A DNA stretch of 42,941 nucleotides from Bacteroides sp. (GTDB taxonomy: Bacteria > Bacteroidota > Bacteroidia > Bacteroidales > Bacteroidaceae), in NCBI GenBank assembly GCA_017621035.1, contig JAGATY010000085.1, positions 1 to 42,941 on the forward strand, read 5' to 3'. Below, one piece after another: positions 32,829 through 41,307 of this stretch; the first letter of the stretch is position 1, and every line of letters begins with the position of its first letter. The translations under genes were made by a program, and so were the position numbers. The notes beneath the pieces are model-generated. The model did no database searches. It was not told the origin of the DNA and saw only the letters and a list, made by a program, of their open reading frames with translations.

Positions 32829-33430
32829 TTCTTGCCGTAGAGCACCGGATTCAGAGCCGGGTCGTTGTACATCTTCATCTGCTTGTACACTTTCATGTAC
32901 TTGCGACCGGCCTCAATGTCTTCAATCAGCTGTTCGATGGCAGTAGAGAGGTCTTTTTGTTGTTCTAGCAAGATGTTCAACTTTGTTTCACACTGTGCAT
33001 GATGCTCGGGAGTGGTATCGGTACGTTCTACCTCCTGACGCATGTGATAAATCTTCAGGGCCAGAATAGAGAGACGGTCGATAGCCCATGCCGGACTTTC
33101 TGTATTGATAACAGCACCGGCCTGAATGGTCACGTCTTTATACTTATCCAAGAAATAGCTATCAATCAGCTCCACCAAGTCTGTACGGTCTTGGTTAGAC
33201 TTATCAATACGACGTTTCAGTGTCAACGCCTCCACCGGATCGATGTTCGGGTCACGAATGATGTCTTCAAAGTGCCATTGCACGGTATCAATCCAGTTTT
33301 TCAGATAAAGATAGTATTCGATACTCTTCAACGGATAAGGGTTCTGAATAGGAGTATCCACGTTATCTGTCTTATGATATTCAAGGATAGACTCCACAAA
33401 GATGCGATTGCAAGTTTCAGTAAAGTTCAT
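32825..33430 (-). CDS. DUF4254 protein
   Basis: 201 residues, soluble, highly helical, with no signal peptide or membrane segment. Family of unknown function, common in Bacteroidetes and often next to GT9 genes. Visible features: CNRIFVESILEYHKTDNVDTPIQNPYP at the N-terminus, a central NTESPAWAIDRLSILALKIYHMRQE, and a Lys-rich C-terminus. As the first gene of the glycan operon with a translationally coupled GT9, it may be a cytosolic partner of glycan assembly; that is inference. Promoter at 33475-33482. Confidence 0.88.
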   Translation of the reverse strand: MNFTETCNRIFVESILEYHKTDNVDTPIQNPYPLKSIEYYLYLKNWIDTVQWHFEDIIRDPNIDPVEALTLKRRIDKSNQDRTDLVELIDSYFLDKYKDVTIQAGAVINTESPAWAIDRLSILALKIYHMRQEVERTDTTPEHHAQCETKLNILLEQQKDLSTAIEQLIEDIEAGRKYMKVYKQMKMYNDPALNPVLYGKK

Positions 33431-33474
33431 AACTAAACTAGTTTATATTAGTAATACTCTTTCAAATTCTTCCA

Positions 33475-33482
33475 CAAAGCTA
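33475..33482 (-). promoter_or_regulatory. -7 box of the seven-gene glycan operon
   Basis: TAGCTTTG on the minus strand, 44 bases before the ATG at 33430. No other strong -7 box is visible between the following genes, which are mostly overlapping, so it probably drives all seven. Confidence 0.6.
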
Positions 33483-33545
33483 GGCAAACTTTTCAGAAAC
33501 TGCAACTTCTTACCCCTTAAAAGTGTCTATATGGCAGATTATTCC

Positions 33546-33553
33546 TATCTTTG
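33546..33553 (+). promoter_or_regulatory. -7 box of the MsbA-like gene
   Basis: TATCTTTG, 30 bases before the ATG at 33584. Divergent from the glycan operon promoter; about 60 bases separate the two boxes. Confidence 0.7.
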
Positions 33554-33583
33554 CCCCGTTATCAACACACATAACATCACTTT

Positions 33584-35419
33584 ATGAAAGAATTTCTACG
33601 TCTGCTACAGCGCTTCATACCACCCTACAAGAAGTATCTGATAAGCGCCTTGCTGCTCAACTTGGTTTCTGCCATTCTCAACATTTTTTCCTTTGCTCTC
33701 ATCATCCCCATCTTGCAGATTCTTTTCAAGATGGATAATAAAGTATATGAATTTATCCCCTGGGAGAGTGCCGATGTCACCTTGAAAGATATAGTGATAA
33801 ACAACTTCTACTACTACGTCACCCAGCTGATTGCTTCACAAGGAGCATCGCTCACCCTGCTCATCCTAGGAGTATTCTTGGCTGTGATGACATTGCTAAA
33901 GACCCTCTCCTACTTCGCCTCTTCGGCCGTCATGATACCCCTGCGCACCGGCGTAGTGCGTGACATTCGTGCACAAGTATATAATAAGGTATTACATCTG
34001 CCTTTGGGATTCTTCAGTGAAGAGCGCAAAGGAGACATCATTGCCCGTATGAGCGGTGACGTCACCGAAGTAGAGACATCTGTCACCAGTTCACTGGACA
34101 TGCTCATCAAGAACCCCATCCTGATTATCATGTACTTCGGTACACTGATTGCCGTCAGCTGGCAGTTGACACTCTTCACTCTGCTGGTGCTCCCCGTCAT
34201 GGGTTGGCTCATGGGTACTGTAGGTAAAAAGCTGAAGCGCAAGTCACTCTACGCACAAGAGAAGTGGAGCGACACCATGTCACAACTGGAAGAAACCTTG
34301 GGCGGTCTGCGCATCATTAAAGCCTTTGTGGCAGAAGAGAAGATGGAGAAACGCTTCGACCGCTGCAGCAATGAGTATCGCGAAGCCATCAATCGTGTGG
34401 CTACTCGCCAAGCATTGGCACACCCTATGAGTGAATTCCTGGGCACTTGTGTCATCGTCATCGTGCTTTGGTTTGGCGGTACACTCATCCTGAACAACAG
34501 CTCTACCATCGAGGCTCCTTCTTTTATCTACTACCTGGTCATTCTTTACAGCGTCATCAACCCGCTGAAGGAGTTCTCCAAAGCCGGCTACAACATACCC
34601 AAGGGATTGGCCTCTATGGAGCGCATCGACAAAATCTTGCTGGCCGAGAATCCTATCAAGGAGCCTGCACTGCCTAAGCAACCGGCCAAACTGGAGCAGG
34701 AGATAGAGTTCCGCAACGTCTCTTTCAGTTACGACGGTAATCGTCAGGTGCTGAAGCAGGTCAATCTGACTGTACCTCGCGGAAAGACTATCGCTCTGGT
34801 AGGACAATCCGGCTCCGGAAAGTCTACACTAGTAGACCTATTACCACGCTACCACGACATTCAGCAGGGAGAAATCTGTATCGACGGAGTGAACATCAAA
34901 GACTTCCGCATCCAAGACCTACGTTCTCTGATAGGTAACGTCAATCAGGAGGCAATCCTTTTCAACGACACCTTCTTCAACAACATTGCTTTTGGCGTAG
35001 AGAATGTCACCATGGAGCAAGTAGTGGAGGCGGCTAAGATTGCCAATGCACACGACTTCATCCTGGAGAGTGAGCAAGGCTATCAAACTAACATAGGTGA
35101 CCGTGGTGGTAAACTCAGTGGTGGGCAACGTCAGCGTATCAGCATCGCCCGTGCCATTCTGAAGAATCCACCTATCCTTATCCTCGACGAAGCCACCTCA
35201 GCCCTCGACACCGAAAGTGAACGACTGGTACAAGAGGCTCTGGAGCGCCTGATGAAGACACGCACTACCATCGCCATTGCCCACCGCCTCTCTACCATCC
35301 GCAATGCAGACGAAATCTGCGTACTTTACGAAGGCGAGATTGTAGAGCGTGGCACTCACGACGAACTCCTCACCAAAAACGGTTACTACAAGAAGCTGAA
35401 TGATATGCAAACGAAATGA
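33584..35419 (+). CDS. ABC exporter, MsbA-like (permease-ATPase fusion)
   Basis: 611 residues. The transmembrane half has six predicted helices (about 18-45, 75-112, 165-200 and 280-330), with the type I exporter motif EERKGDIIARMSGDVTEVE. The nucleotide-binding half shows Walker A GQSGSGKSTLVDL, signature LSGGQRQRISIARAIL, Walker B ILILDEATSALD and the switch AIAHRLSTIRNADE. MsbA homologues flip lipid A/LPS core across the inner membrane. Its divergent promoter shared with a probable LOS glycan operon supports that role, but other ABC exporters of lipids or peptides look alike. Confidence 0.88.
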   Translation: MKEFLRLLQRFIPPYKKYLISALLLNLVSAILNIFSFALIIPILQILFKMDNKVYEFIPWESADVTLKDIVINNFYYYVTQLIASQGASLTLLILGVFLAVMTLLKTLSYFASSAVMIPLRTGVVRDIRAQVYNKVLHLPLGFFSEERKGDIIARMSGDVTEVETSVTSSLDMLIKNPILIIMYFGTLIAVSWQLTLFTLLVLPVMGWLMGTVGKKLKRKSLYAQEKWSDTMSQLEETLGGLRIIKAFVAEEKMEKRFDRCSNEYREAINRVATRQALAHPMSEFLGTCVIVIVLWFGGTLILNNSSTIEAPSFIYYLVILYSVINPLKEFSKAGYNIPKGLASMERIDKILLAENPIKEPALPKQPAKLEQEIEFRNVSFSYDGNRQVLKQVNLTVPRGKTIALVGQSGSGKSTLVDLLPRYHDIQQGEICIDGVNIKDFRIQDLRSLIGNVNQEAILFNDTFFNNIAFGVENVTMEQVVEAAKIANAHDFILESEQGYQTNIGDRGGKLSGGQRQRISIARAILKNPPILILDEATSALDTESERLVQEALERLMKTRTTIAIAHRLSTIRNADEICVLYEGEIVERGTHDELLTKNGYYKKLNDMQTK

Positions 35420-35423
35420 GGTA

Positions 35424-35557
35424 GATTTCTGATTTGTGATTTGTGATTTCTGATTTGTGATTTGTGATTTCTGGGTTATTCAACTTTCACAAGTGAGTTT
35501 GAGGAGATAAAAGGGGATAGTTTAAATGGTTAATAGTTAATAGTTGATAGTTGATAG
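35424..35557. repeat. Simple-sequence tandem repeats downstream of the ABC exporter
   Basis: A 21-base unit, GATTTCTGATTTGTGATTTGT, occurs at 35424-35444 and 35445-35465, with a partial third copy to about 35473. Further on, four heptamers TTAATAG/TTGATAG lie at 35530-35557. This sits in the convergent 35420-35675 gap, which holds no gene and no clear terminator hairpin. Confidence 0.75.
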
Positions 35558-35675
35558 TCATCAGCCTTGCAAATCATAATTCATAGCTCATAATCATAAT
35601 TATCTATTGGCCTTTATCTCCCCAAAGAGCGAAGCGATATCTCCATTTATCTCCCAACAACTCATAAATCAAAAA

Positions 35676-36326
35676 TCATCCTCCTTTTTTCCTTCCAAAG
35701 TCTGCCGGCACCTCTCCCCACTCTTGCGTTTCCCATTTCAAGATAGGAGTGGTGTAGCTATTGTTCCGTAGCCACAGCTCTGCCCGTTCAATCAGTTGAA
35801 AGAGAGCTTCCGTCTGCTCATTACGAGGCAGTTTGGTCTTGCAACGTTTCTGCTTCACCCAGCTGATGGCATTCACACTGTCACTATAGATCGGCATGTC
35901 GAAACCTTTCTGTTTCAACAGTGCCAGACCGTGTACAATAGCCAGAAACTCACCGATATTGTTGGTGCCATACACCGGACCATAGTGAAACACCTGCTGC
36001 CGGCTGGCCACATGCACCCCCCGATACTCCATTGCCCCCGGGTTACCACTACAAGCTGCATCCACAGCCAGGCTATTCTCCACTACACACGGTGGCAGAG
36101 GTGCATCCTCACTGTGTTTCGGAGTACTCTTGCTTGGTCGTCCCGACTTACCAATGTAGTCGTATGGCGAAGCTGCCATCGCCTGCTCCGCCTCCTGGCG
36201 CGTGTCAAACGACTTATACTTAGCACCCTCTACTCCTTTCACCTGCAGCTGGCACTCTGTCCATGAGGTATAGATACCAGGATTCACTCCCGCCCAAACC
36301 ACGTAATACTTCTCTTTTTTTGCCAT
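35676..36326 (-). CDS. rnhA: Ribonuclease HI with N-terminal viroplasmin (RNA/DNA-hybrid binding) domain
   Basis: 216 residues from ATG 36326 (MAKKEKYYVVWAGVNPG); the open frame is longer, but the part upstream precedes the promoter. The N-terminal viroplasmin domain (residues 5-50) has YYVVWAGVNPGIYTSWTECQLQVKGVEGAKYKSFDTRQEAEQAM. The RNase H domain from about 80 has its acidic residues in LAVDAACSGNPG, NNIGEFLAIVHGL and IYSDSVNAISWVK, with a terminal Asp in PADFGRK. It cleaves the RNA strand of hybrids. The promoter box ends only 4 bases before the ATG, suggesting a leaderless mRNA. Confidence 0.92.
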   Translation of the reverse strand: MAKKEKYYVVWAGVNPGIYTSWTECQLQVKGVEGAKYKSFDTRQEAEQAMAASPYDYIGKSGRPSKSTPKHSEDAPLPPCVVENSLAVDAACSGNPGAMEYRGVHVASRQQVFHYGPVYGTNNIGEFLAIVHGLALLKQKGFDMPIYSDSVNAISWVKQKRCKTKLPRNEQTEALFQLIERAELWLRNNSYTTPILKWETQEWGEVPADFGRKKGG

Positions 36327-36330
36327 GCTG

Positions 36331-36338
36331 CAAAGATA
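36331..36338 (-). promoter_or_regulatory. -7 box abutting the RNase HI start codon
   Basis: TATCTTTG on the minus strand; only GCAG/C-like bases 36327-36330 lie between it and the ATG. Since transcription begins a few bases after this box in Bacteroidales, the message would start at or next to the ATG. Confidence 0.55.
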
Positions 36339-36470
36339 GGATAAGCAAGTGAAAGTCTCCTCGACTTTATTAAAGAAATTATAGTAAAGACACAAAGTAA
36401 ACCCCGGCTTGGATTGATTAGGTAATCCATCTTTTCAATACGTTTGTTTTACCTTTATAGTTGACAATAA

Positions 36471-36503
36471 CAAAAAGGCTACCCTCGGAAATGGGGGTAG
36501 CCT
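36471..36503 (-). terminator. Intrinsic terminator of pnp
   Basis: Stem AGGCTACCC (36476-36484) with GGGTAGCCT (36495-36503), loop 10, followed on the minus strand by TTTTTG. It starts 26 bases past the pnp stop. Confidence 0.9.
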
Positions 36504-36529
36504 CACCTTATTTATATATAAGGAGTGTA

Positions 36530-38719
36530 TTACTCGCTACGGCGTTCACGACGCTCGGGACGTTCACGGCGTTCGCGACGCTCGGGGCGTTCTTGATAAC
36601 CTTCGGGCTTCGGCAGAAGCACGCGGTGAGAGAGTTTGAACTTGCCGGTCTTAGGATCAATATCGAGCAACTTCACCTCTATCTCGTCACCTTCTTGGAG
36701 ACCTGCTTCTTCTACAGTTTCCAGACGCTTCCAGTCGATTTCAGAGATGTGCAGCAAACCGTCCTTACCAGGCAAGAACTCTACAAATGCGCCATAAGGC
36801 ATGATGCTGCGAACCTTACCGGTATATACCTCACCCACTTCGGGCACGGCAACTATGGCCTTAATCATACGCATAGCATCATCAATGCACTGCTTGTTGG
36901 TACCAGCCACTTCGATGCGACCTACATTGTCAATCTCTTCAATAGTAATGGTAGCACCTGTCTCTTCCTGCATACCCTGGATAATCTTTCCGCCCGGGCC
37001 AATTACAGCACCAATGAACTCTTTCGGAATAGTCATTGTCTCGATGCGCGGAGCGTGCGGTTTCAGGTCGGCACGCGGTTCAGGCATACACTCTGTCAGT
37101 TTACCGAGGATATATTCACGACCCTCTTTAGCTTGCAGCAGAGCCTTCTCCAGAATATCGTAAGAAAGACCATCTACTTTAATATCCATCTGAGTGGCAG
37201 TGATACCGTTCTTGGTACCGGTTACCTTGAAGTCCATGTCACCCAAGTGGTCTTCGTCACCCAAGATGTCAGAAAGCACTGCATACTTGTCTTCACCGGG
37301 GTTCTTGATAAGACCCATGGCGATACCTGATACCGGATTCTTAATCTGTACGCCGGCATCCATCAGTGCCAATGTTCCGGCACATACAGTAGCCATAGAT
37401 GAAGAACCATTTGACTCAAGGATATCTGATACCACGCGGATAACATAAGGATAGTTTGCAGGAATCTGACCCTTCAATGCACGCCAAGCCAAGTGTCCGT
37501 GACCAATTTCACGACGGCCTACACCACGTTGAGCTTTTGCCTCACCGGTTGAGAAAGGTGGGAAGTTGTAGTGCAGCAAGAAACGTTCCTTACCATTGTT
37601 CAGCACGTCGTCGATAATCTTCTCATCAAGCTTGGTACCTAAGGTAGCAGTAGAGAGAGACTGTGTTTCACCACGTGTGAAGATGGCAGAACCGTGAGGG
37701 CCGGGCAGTGGACTGACTTCGCACCAGATGGGGCGGATTTCAGTAGTCTTACGACCATCCAAACGTTTGCCCTCGTCCAAGATACAACGACGCATAGCCT
37801 CTTTCTCTACGTCGTGATAGTAACGATCGATGAGCGGAGCCTTTTCTTCTAGTTCTTCTTCAGTAAACTGAGCCTTAAACTCTTCACGTACGGCTTCGAA
37901 TGCTTCACCACGAGCGTGCTTATCTCTGTTGCCCTCACGAGCAATGGCATAAGCCTTGTCGTAGCAAGCTTCGCGAACAGCCTTACGCAACTCTTCGTCG
38001 TTTACTTCGTGGTCATATTCACGCTTAACGGTAGAACCAACCTCAGCAGCCAACTCGTTCTGTGCAACACACATCGGCTTGATAGCTTCGTGTGCGGCCT
38101 TCAGAGCTGCCAACAGGTCTTGCTCAGAGACTTCATCCATTTCACCTTCCACCATCATGATGTTTTCATAAGTGGCACCAACCATCAAGTCCATGTCGGC
38201 CTTTTCCAGTTGTTCGAAAGTGGGGTTGATGACAAACTCGCCATTGACACGTGCGACACGTACCTCAGCAATAGGACCATTGAAAGGAATGTCTGATACA
38301 GCCAATGCTGCAGAAGCGGCAAGTCCGGCCAGTGCGTCAGGCATATCAACACCATCAGCAGAGAAAAGTATAATATTTACATATACTTCAGCGTGGAAAT
38401 TGTCGGGAAAGAGGGGGCGGAGAGCACGGTCAACCAAACGACAAGTAAGGATTTCATAGTCCGAAGCACGGCCTTCACGCTTGGTGAAACCACCGGGGAA
38501 GCGTCCGAATGCGGAGAATTTTTCTTTGTACTCTACCTGAAGCGGCATAAAATCTGTTCCGGGAACTGCGTCCTTGGCGGCACAAACAGTAGCCAGCAAC
38601 ATGGTGTTACCCATGCGCAGCATTACAGAACCGTCTGCCTGTTTTGCCAGCTTTCCCGTTTCGAGCGTGATGGTTCTTCCATCAGGCAACTCGATCGTCT
38701 TAACAATAGGGTTAATCAT
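36530..38719 (-). CDS. pnp: Polyribonucleotide nucleotidyltransferase (PNPase)
   Basis: 729 residues: two RNase PH-like domains (about 10-220 and 300-540), then a KH domain ([32 protein letters not shown], about 560-615) and an S1 domain ([34 protein letters not shown], about 630-695). The catalytic-side RNase PH motifs are intact ([36 protein letters not shown]...[30 protein letters not shown]). It phosphorolytically degrades RNA 3' to 5'. It ends in an Arg/Glu tail (PERRERR units) encoded by a 27-base tandem repeat. Promoter 38757-38764, terminator 36471-36503. Confidence 0.97.
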   Translation of the reverse strand: MINPIVKTIELPDGRTITLETGKLAKQADGSVMLRMGNTMLLATVCAAKDAVPGTDFMPLQVEYKEKFSAFGRFPGGFTKREGRASDYEILTCRLVDRALRPLFPDNFHAEVYVNIILFSADGVDMPDALAGLAASAALAVSDIPFNGPIAEVRVARVNGEFVINPTFEQLEKADMDLMVGATYENIMMVEGEMDEVSEQDLLAALKAAHEAIKPMCVAQNELAAEVGSTVKREYDHEVNDEELRKAVREACYDKAYAIAREGNRDKHARGEAFEAVREEFKAQFTEEELEEKAPLIDRYYHDVEKEAMRRCILDEGKRLDGRKTTEIRPIWCEVSPLPGPHGSAIFTRGETQSLSTATLGTKLDEKIIDDVLNNGKERFLLHYNFPPFSTGEAKAQRGVGRREIGHGHLAWRALKGQIPANYPYVIRVVSDILESNGSSSMATVCAGTLALMDAGVQIKNPVSGIAMGLIKNPGEDKYAVLSDILGDEDHLGDMDFKVTGTKNGITATQMDIKVDGLSYDILEKALLQAKEGREYILGKLTECMPEPRADLKPHAPRIETMTIPKEFIGAVIGPGGKIIQGMQEETGATITIEEIDNVGRIEVAGTNKQCIDDAMRMIKAIVAVPEVGEVYTGKVRSIMPYGAFVEFLPGKDGLLHISEIDWKRLETVEEAGLQEGDEIEVKLLDIDPKTGKFKLSHRVLLPKPEGYQERPERRERRERPERRERRSE
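36540..36593. repeat. 27-bp tandem repeat encoding the PNPase Arg/Glu tail
   Basis: Two in-frame units of 27 bases (36540-36566 and 36567-36593) differ at only a few positions. Each codes for nine residues of the ERRERPERR type. Units divisible by 3 would let slippage change tail length without breaking the frame. Confidence 0.8.
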
Positions 38720-38756
38720 AAAAATGTATTATTTCAAAATTTCTTCAAAAATCGCG

Positions 38757-38764
38757 CAAAGATA
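38757..38764 (-). promoter_or_regulatory. -7 box of pnp
   Basis: TATCTTTG on the minus strand, 37 bases before the pnp ATG at 38719. Confidence 0.65.
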
Positions 38765-38881
38765 CAGATTTAATTCAGGTAATGCGGTGTGAATGAGGGA
38801 AAAAGTTTGATAAAAGCCTCTTTTTTTACTTTTATACATGGAAGATGGAGCAAAAAATCTTTGTAACAACTGGAAAACAGT

Positions 38882-38889
38882 TATCTTTG
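38882..38889 (+). promoter_or_regulatory. -7 box of the thioredoxin-fold lipoprotein gene
   Basis: TATCTTTG with about 97 bases of leader to the first possible start (38987). The leader contains GTTGACAAATTGACGAGTTGAA (about 38956-38977), words also found in the inverted repeat at 1928-1994. Confidence 0.65.
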
Positions 38890-39004
38890 CACCCTGAATT
38901 CTCGTGCAGGCAAGTATGCTATCAAGGCAAGCCCAGGTGTGAGATTAAGCTATCGTTGACAAATTGACGAGTTGAAATTGTTTTAAATGAAAACAAACAT
39001 AGAT

Positions 39005-40156
39005 ATGAAGAAAATCATTTGGATGGCACTGGCAGCCATTGTGCTGGGTGCTTGTAATTCTGAGCCCAAGTTTGAGGTAAAAGGGCATGTAATGGATGCC
39101 GGTGGCAAGATGCTCTATCTGGAAGCTGCTGCACTAGAGGGTATTCTTCCGATTGACTCCGTGGAACTGGAAGGTGATGGAGCATTCAGTCTGAAAGGCA
39201 AACGCCCGGCAATGCCGGAGTTCTACCGCTTACGCGTAGACAATAAAGTTATCAACTTCTCGATAGACTCTACCGAAACTGTTCGCTTTGAGACAGCCTA
39301 CGTAAACTTTGCCACTAACTACAGTGTAGAAGGCTCGGTCAACAGCACTAAGATTAAGGAACTGACACTGAAGCAGGCCGACCTGCAGAACAAGGTCAAT
39401 CGCCTGATGGCAGACATGCAAGCCTTCAGAATACCTGCCGGCGACTATCAAGACCAGCTCTCAACACTGCTGAAAGAGTATAAAAATGATGTAAAAATCA
39501 ACTACATCTTTGCTGCCCCCAACACTCCGGTAGCATACTTTGCTCTGTTTCAGAAACTGAACAACTACATGATTTTCGACCCCATGAACAACAAGGATGA
39601 CGTGAAATGTTTTGCCGCTGTAGCAACCAGCATGAACAATGCCTATCCGCATACCGACCGTGCACGCAATATCTACGACATTGCTATCAAGGGTATGAAG
39701 AACACTCGTGTACCGAAAGAGAAAGTAGTGGAGGTGCCGGAAGAGAAAATCTCAGAAACCGGAGTGATTGACATCGCACTGCGTGACCTGAAAGGAAACA
39801 TCCGCAAGCTGAGTGACCTAAAAGGTAAGACCGTCATTCTAGACTTTACCATCTACCAGTCTGCCGTGGCAACCTCACATAACTATCTATTGCGTGACCT
39901 CTATGATAAGTATAAGTCTCGCGGTCTGGAGATCTATCAGGTATCACTCGATGCCGACGAACACTACTGGAAGACCATTGCCGACAACCTACCTTGGGTA
40001 TGTGTGCGCGATGCTGCCGGAATCTACTCAGCCATAGCTGCCACTTACAATGTACAGGACATCCCCACCGTTTTCCTGATTAACAAGAACAACGATTTAA
40101 GTGCTCGTGGCGAAACCATCGAAGACTTGGAAGCAGCCGTAAAAGCCTTGCTCTAA
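39005..40156 (+). CDS. Thioredoxin-fold (AhpC/TSA, DUF4369-type) lipoprotein lacking CxxC
   Basis: 383 residues from ATG 39005; an in-frame ATG at 38987 would add MKTNID. Lipoprotein signal KKIIWMALAAIVLGAC, lipid Cys16. The N-terminal DUF4369-like beta domain (FEVKGHVMDAGGKMLYLEAA...GAFSLKGKRPAMPEFYRL) is followed by a helical linker (ELTLKQADLQNKVNRLMADMQ) and a C-terminal TlpA/AhpC-like domain (SDLKGKTVILDF..., LEIYQVSLDADEHYWKTIADNLPWVCV, YNVQDIPTVFLINKNN with the cis-Pro). Where active members have WCxxC this one reads FTIYQSAVATSHN, so it should not be a disulfide reductase. It stands alone, with its own promoter. Confidence 0.88.
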   Translation: MKKIIWMALAAIVLGACNSEPKFEVKGHVMDAGGKMLYLEAAALEGILPIDSVELEGDGAFSLKGKRPAMPEFYRLRVDNKVINFSIDSTETVRFETAYVNFATNYSVEGSVNSTKIKELTLKQADLQNKVNRLMADMQAFRIPAGDYQDQLSTLLKEYKNDVKINYIFAAPNTPVAYFALFQKLNNYMIFDPMNNKDDVKCFAAVATSMNNAYPHTDRARNIYDIAIKGMKNTRVPKEKVVEVPEEKISETGVIDIALRDLKGNIRKLSDLKGKTVILDFTIYQSAVATSHNYLLRDLYDKYKSRGLEIYQVSLDADEHYWKTIADNLPWVCVRDAAGIYSAIAATYNVQDIPTVFLINKNNDLSARGETIEDLEAAVKALL

Positions 40157-40244
40157 GAGCTGAAAAAGGACTGAAAAAGTATGCGTTTCGATTAAAATTC
40201 TTGAAAAGCATCGCTTTTAACTTGACACGTATTGTTTTAAAGAG

Positions 40245-40252
40245 TACCTTTG
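40245..40252 (+). promoter_or_regulatory. greA promoter
   Basis: -7 box TACCTTTG at 40245-40252, with CTTGACAC at 40221-40228 in the place of the -33 element. The transcript would start near 40256-40258, just ahead of the leader terminator. Confidence 0.7.
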
Positions 40253-40274
40253 CAGAGCAAAATAGGAAAGAGGG

Positions 40275-40309
40275 TTCCAACATGCGCATCATGTTGGAAT
40301 TCTTTTTTG
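40275..40309 (+). terminator. Intrinsic terminator inside the greA leader (attenuator)
   Basis: TTCCAACATG (40275-40284) and CATGTTGGAA (40290-40299) form a perfect 10-bp stem with a 5-base loop, followed by TTCTTTTTTG. It lies between the promoter and the greA ATG, so a fraction of transcripts should end after about 50 bases. No alternative anti-terminator pairing is obvious by eye. Confidence 0.8.
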
Positions 40310-40353
40310 TTTACCCGAAAAATAAAGAATAAATAATAAAGGAGGAAACAATT

Positions 40354-40818
40354 ATGGCTTACATGACCGAAGAAGGCTACAACAAACTGTTGGCCGACCT
40401 GAAACAACTGGAGGCAGTAGAACGCCCCAAGATTGTAGCAGCCATTGCTGAGGCACGTGACAAGGGTGACCTGTCTGAGAATGCTGAGTACGATGCTGCC
40501 AAAGAAGCTCAAGGTATGCTTGAGATGAAGATTGCTAAACTGAAGGCAGTGATTGCCGATGCCAAAATCATCGACGAAACAAAACTGAAAACCGACTCAG
40601 TACAAATCTTGAACAAGGTGGAACTGAAGAACGTAAAGAACGGTATGAAGATGACTTATACCATCGTTTCTGAAAGTGAAGCCAACCTGAAGGAAGGAAA
40701 GATTTCTGTCAACACCCCCATCGCACAAGGCTTGCTGGGCAAGAAGGTGGGTGATGTAGCAGACATCAAAGTGCCCCAAGGCATGATTCAACTGGAAGTA
40801 ATTAGTATTTCATTTTAA
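40354..40818 (+). CDS. greA: Transcript cleavage factor GreA
   Basis: 154 residues, full length. The N-terminal antiparallel coiled coil carries the acidic tip DKGDLSENAEYDAAKEAQG, whose Asp and Glu coordinate Mg at the polymerase active site. The C-terminal FKBP-like domain (about 80-154) has LGKKVGDVADIKVPQGMIQLEVISI. GreA rescues backtracked RNA polymerase by stimulating RNA cleavage. A strong ribosome binding site, AAGGAGG, lies about 9 bases before the ATG, which is unusual among its neighbours. Leader attenuator at 40275-40309 and terminator-like hairpin at 40821-40852. Confidence 0.97.
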   Translation: MAYMTEEGYNKLLADLKQLEAVERPKIVAAIAEARDKGDLSENAEYDAAKEAQGMLEMKIAKLKAVIADAKIIDETKLKTDSVQILNKVELKNVKNGMKMTYTIVSESEANLKEGKISVNTPIAQGLLGKKVGDVADIKVPQGMIQLEVISISF

Positions 40819-40820
40819 TG

Positions 40821-40852
40821 ATAAGGCAGGTCCGCATGCGGGCTTGCCTTAT
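40821..40852 (+). terminator. Terminator-like hairpin between greA and the HIT gene
   Basis: ATAAGGCA (40821-40828) pairs with TGCCTTAT (40845-40852), with an inner CCGCATGCGG stem. It is followed by TATTTATC, a weak T-tract, so some read-through into the HIT gene is likely. Confidence 0.7.
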
Positions 40853-40878
40853 TATTTATCTCATAACAAAAAGCCATT

Positions 40879-41268
40879 ATGACAATATTCAGCAGAATTA
40901 TCGCAGGTGAAATTCCTTGCTACAAAGTAGCAGAAGACGATCGTTTCTTTGCTTTTCTAGACATCAACCCCTTAGCAAAGGGACATACACTGGTTGTTCC
41001 CAAGCAGGAAGTAGATTACATTTTCGACCTCTCGGACGAAGACTTGGCTGCCATGCAGGTATTTGCCAAGAAGGTGGCCATTGCTATCAAGAAAGCTTTC
41101 CCTTGTCTGAAGGTAGGACAAGCTGTATTGGGTCTGGAAGTACCCCATGCACACATTCATCTGATACCGATGCAGAGTGAGAAGGACATGCTTTTCTCTA
41201 ACCCTAAGCTAAAACTCGAGCCGGAAGAGTTCCAAGCAGTGGCTGAAGCCATTCGCCAGGCACTCTGA
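40879..41268 (+). CDS. HIT-family nucleotide-binding protein (HinT-like)
   Basis: 129 residues. N-terminal TIFSRIIAGEIPCYKVAEDDRFFAFLDINPLAKGHTLVVPKQEVD is typical of HinT-like hydrolases. The histidine triad is VPHAHIHLIPM (HxHxH). HinT-type enzymes hydrolyse AMP-linked phosphoramidates and acyl-AMP. It is 60 bases after greA with only a weak terminator between, so it is probably partly cotranscribed. Confidence 0.94.
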   Translation: MTIFSRIIAGEIPCYKVAEDDRFFAFLDINPLAKGHTLVVPKQEVDYIFDLSDEDLAAMQVFAKKVAIAIKKAFPCLKVGQAVLGLEVPHAHIHLIPMQSEKDMLFSNPKLKLEPEEFQAVAEAIRQAL

Positions 41269-41307
41269 TAGCCAGTCGTTTCATTCCTCCATCCAATATC
41301 AACTATA

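Noticed and set aside
36461-37330. Long plus-strand ORF opposite pnp (289 aa), and similar antisense ORFs at 10341-10985, 30081-30749 and 14329-15030
   Set aside because: Each lies over a clearly coding gene, has no recognisable motif, ribosome binding site or promoter, and follows the codon pattern of the opposite strand.
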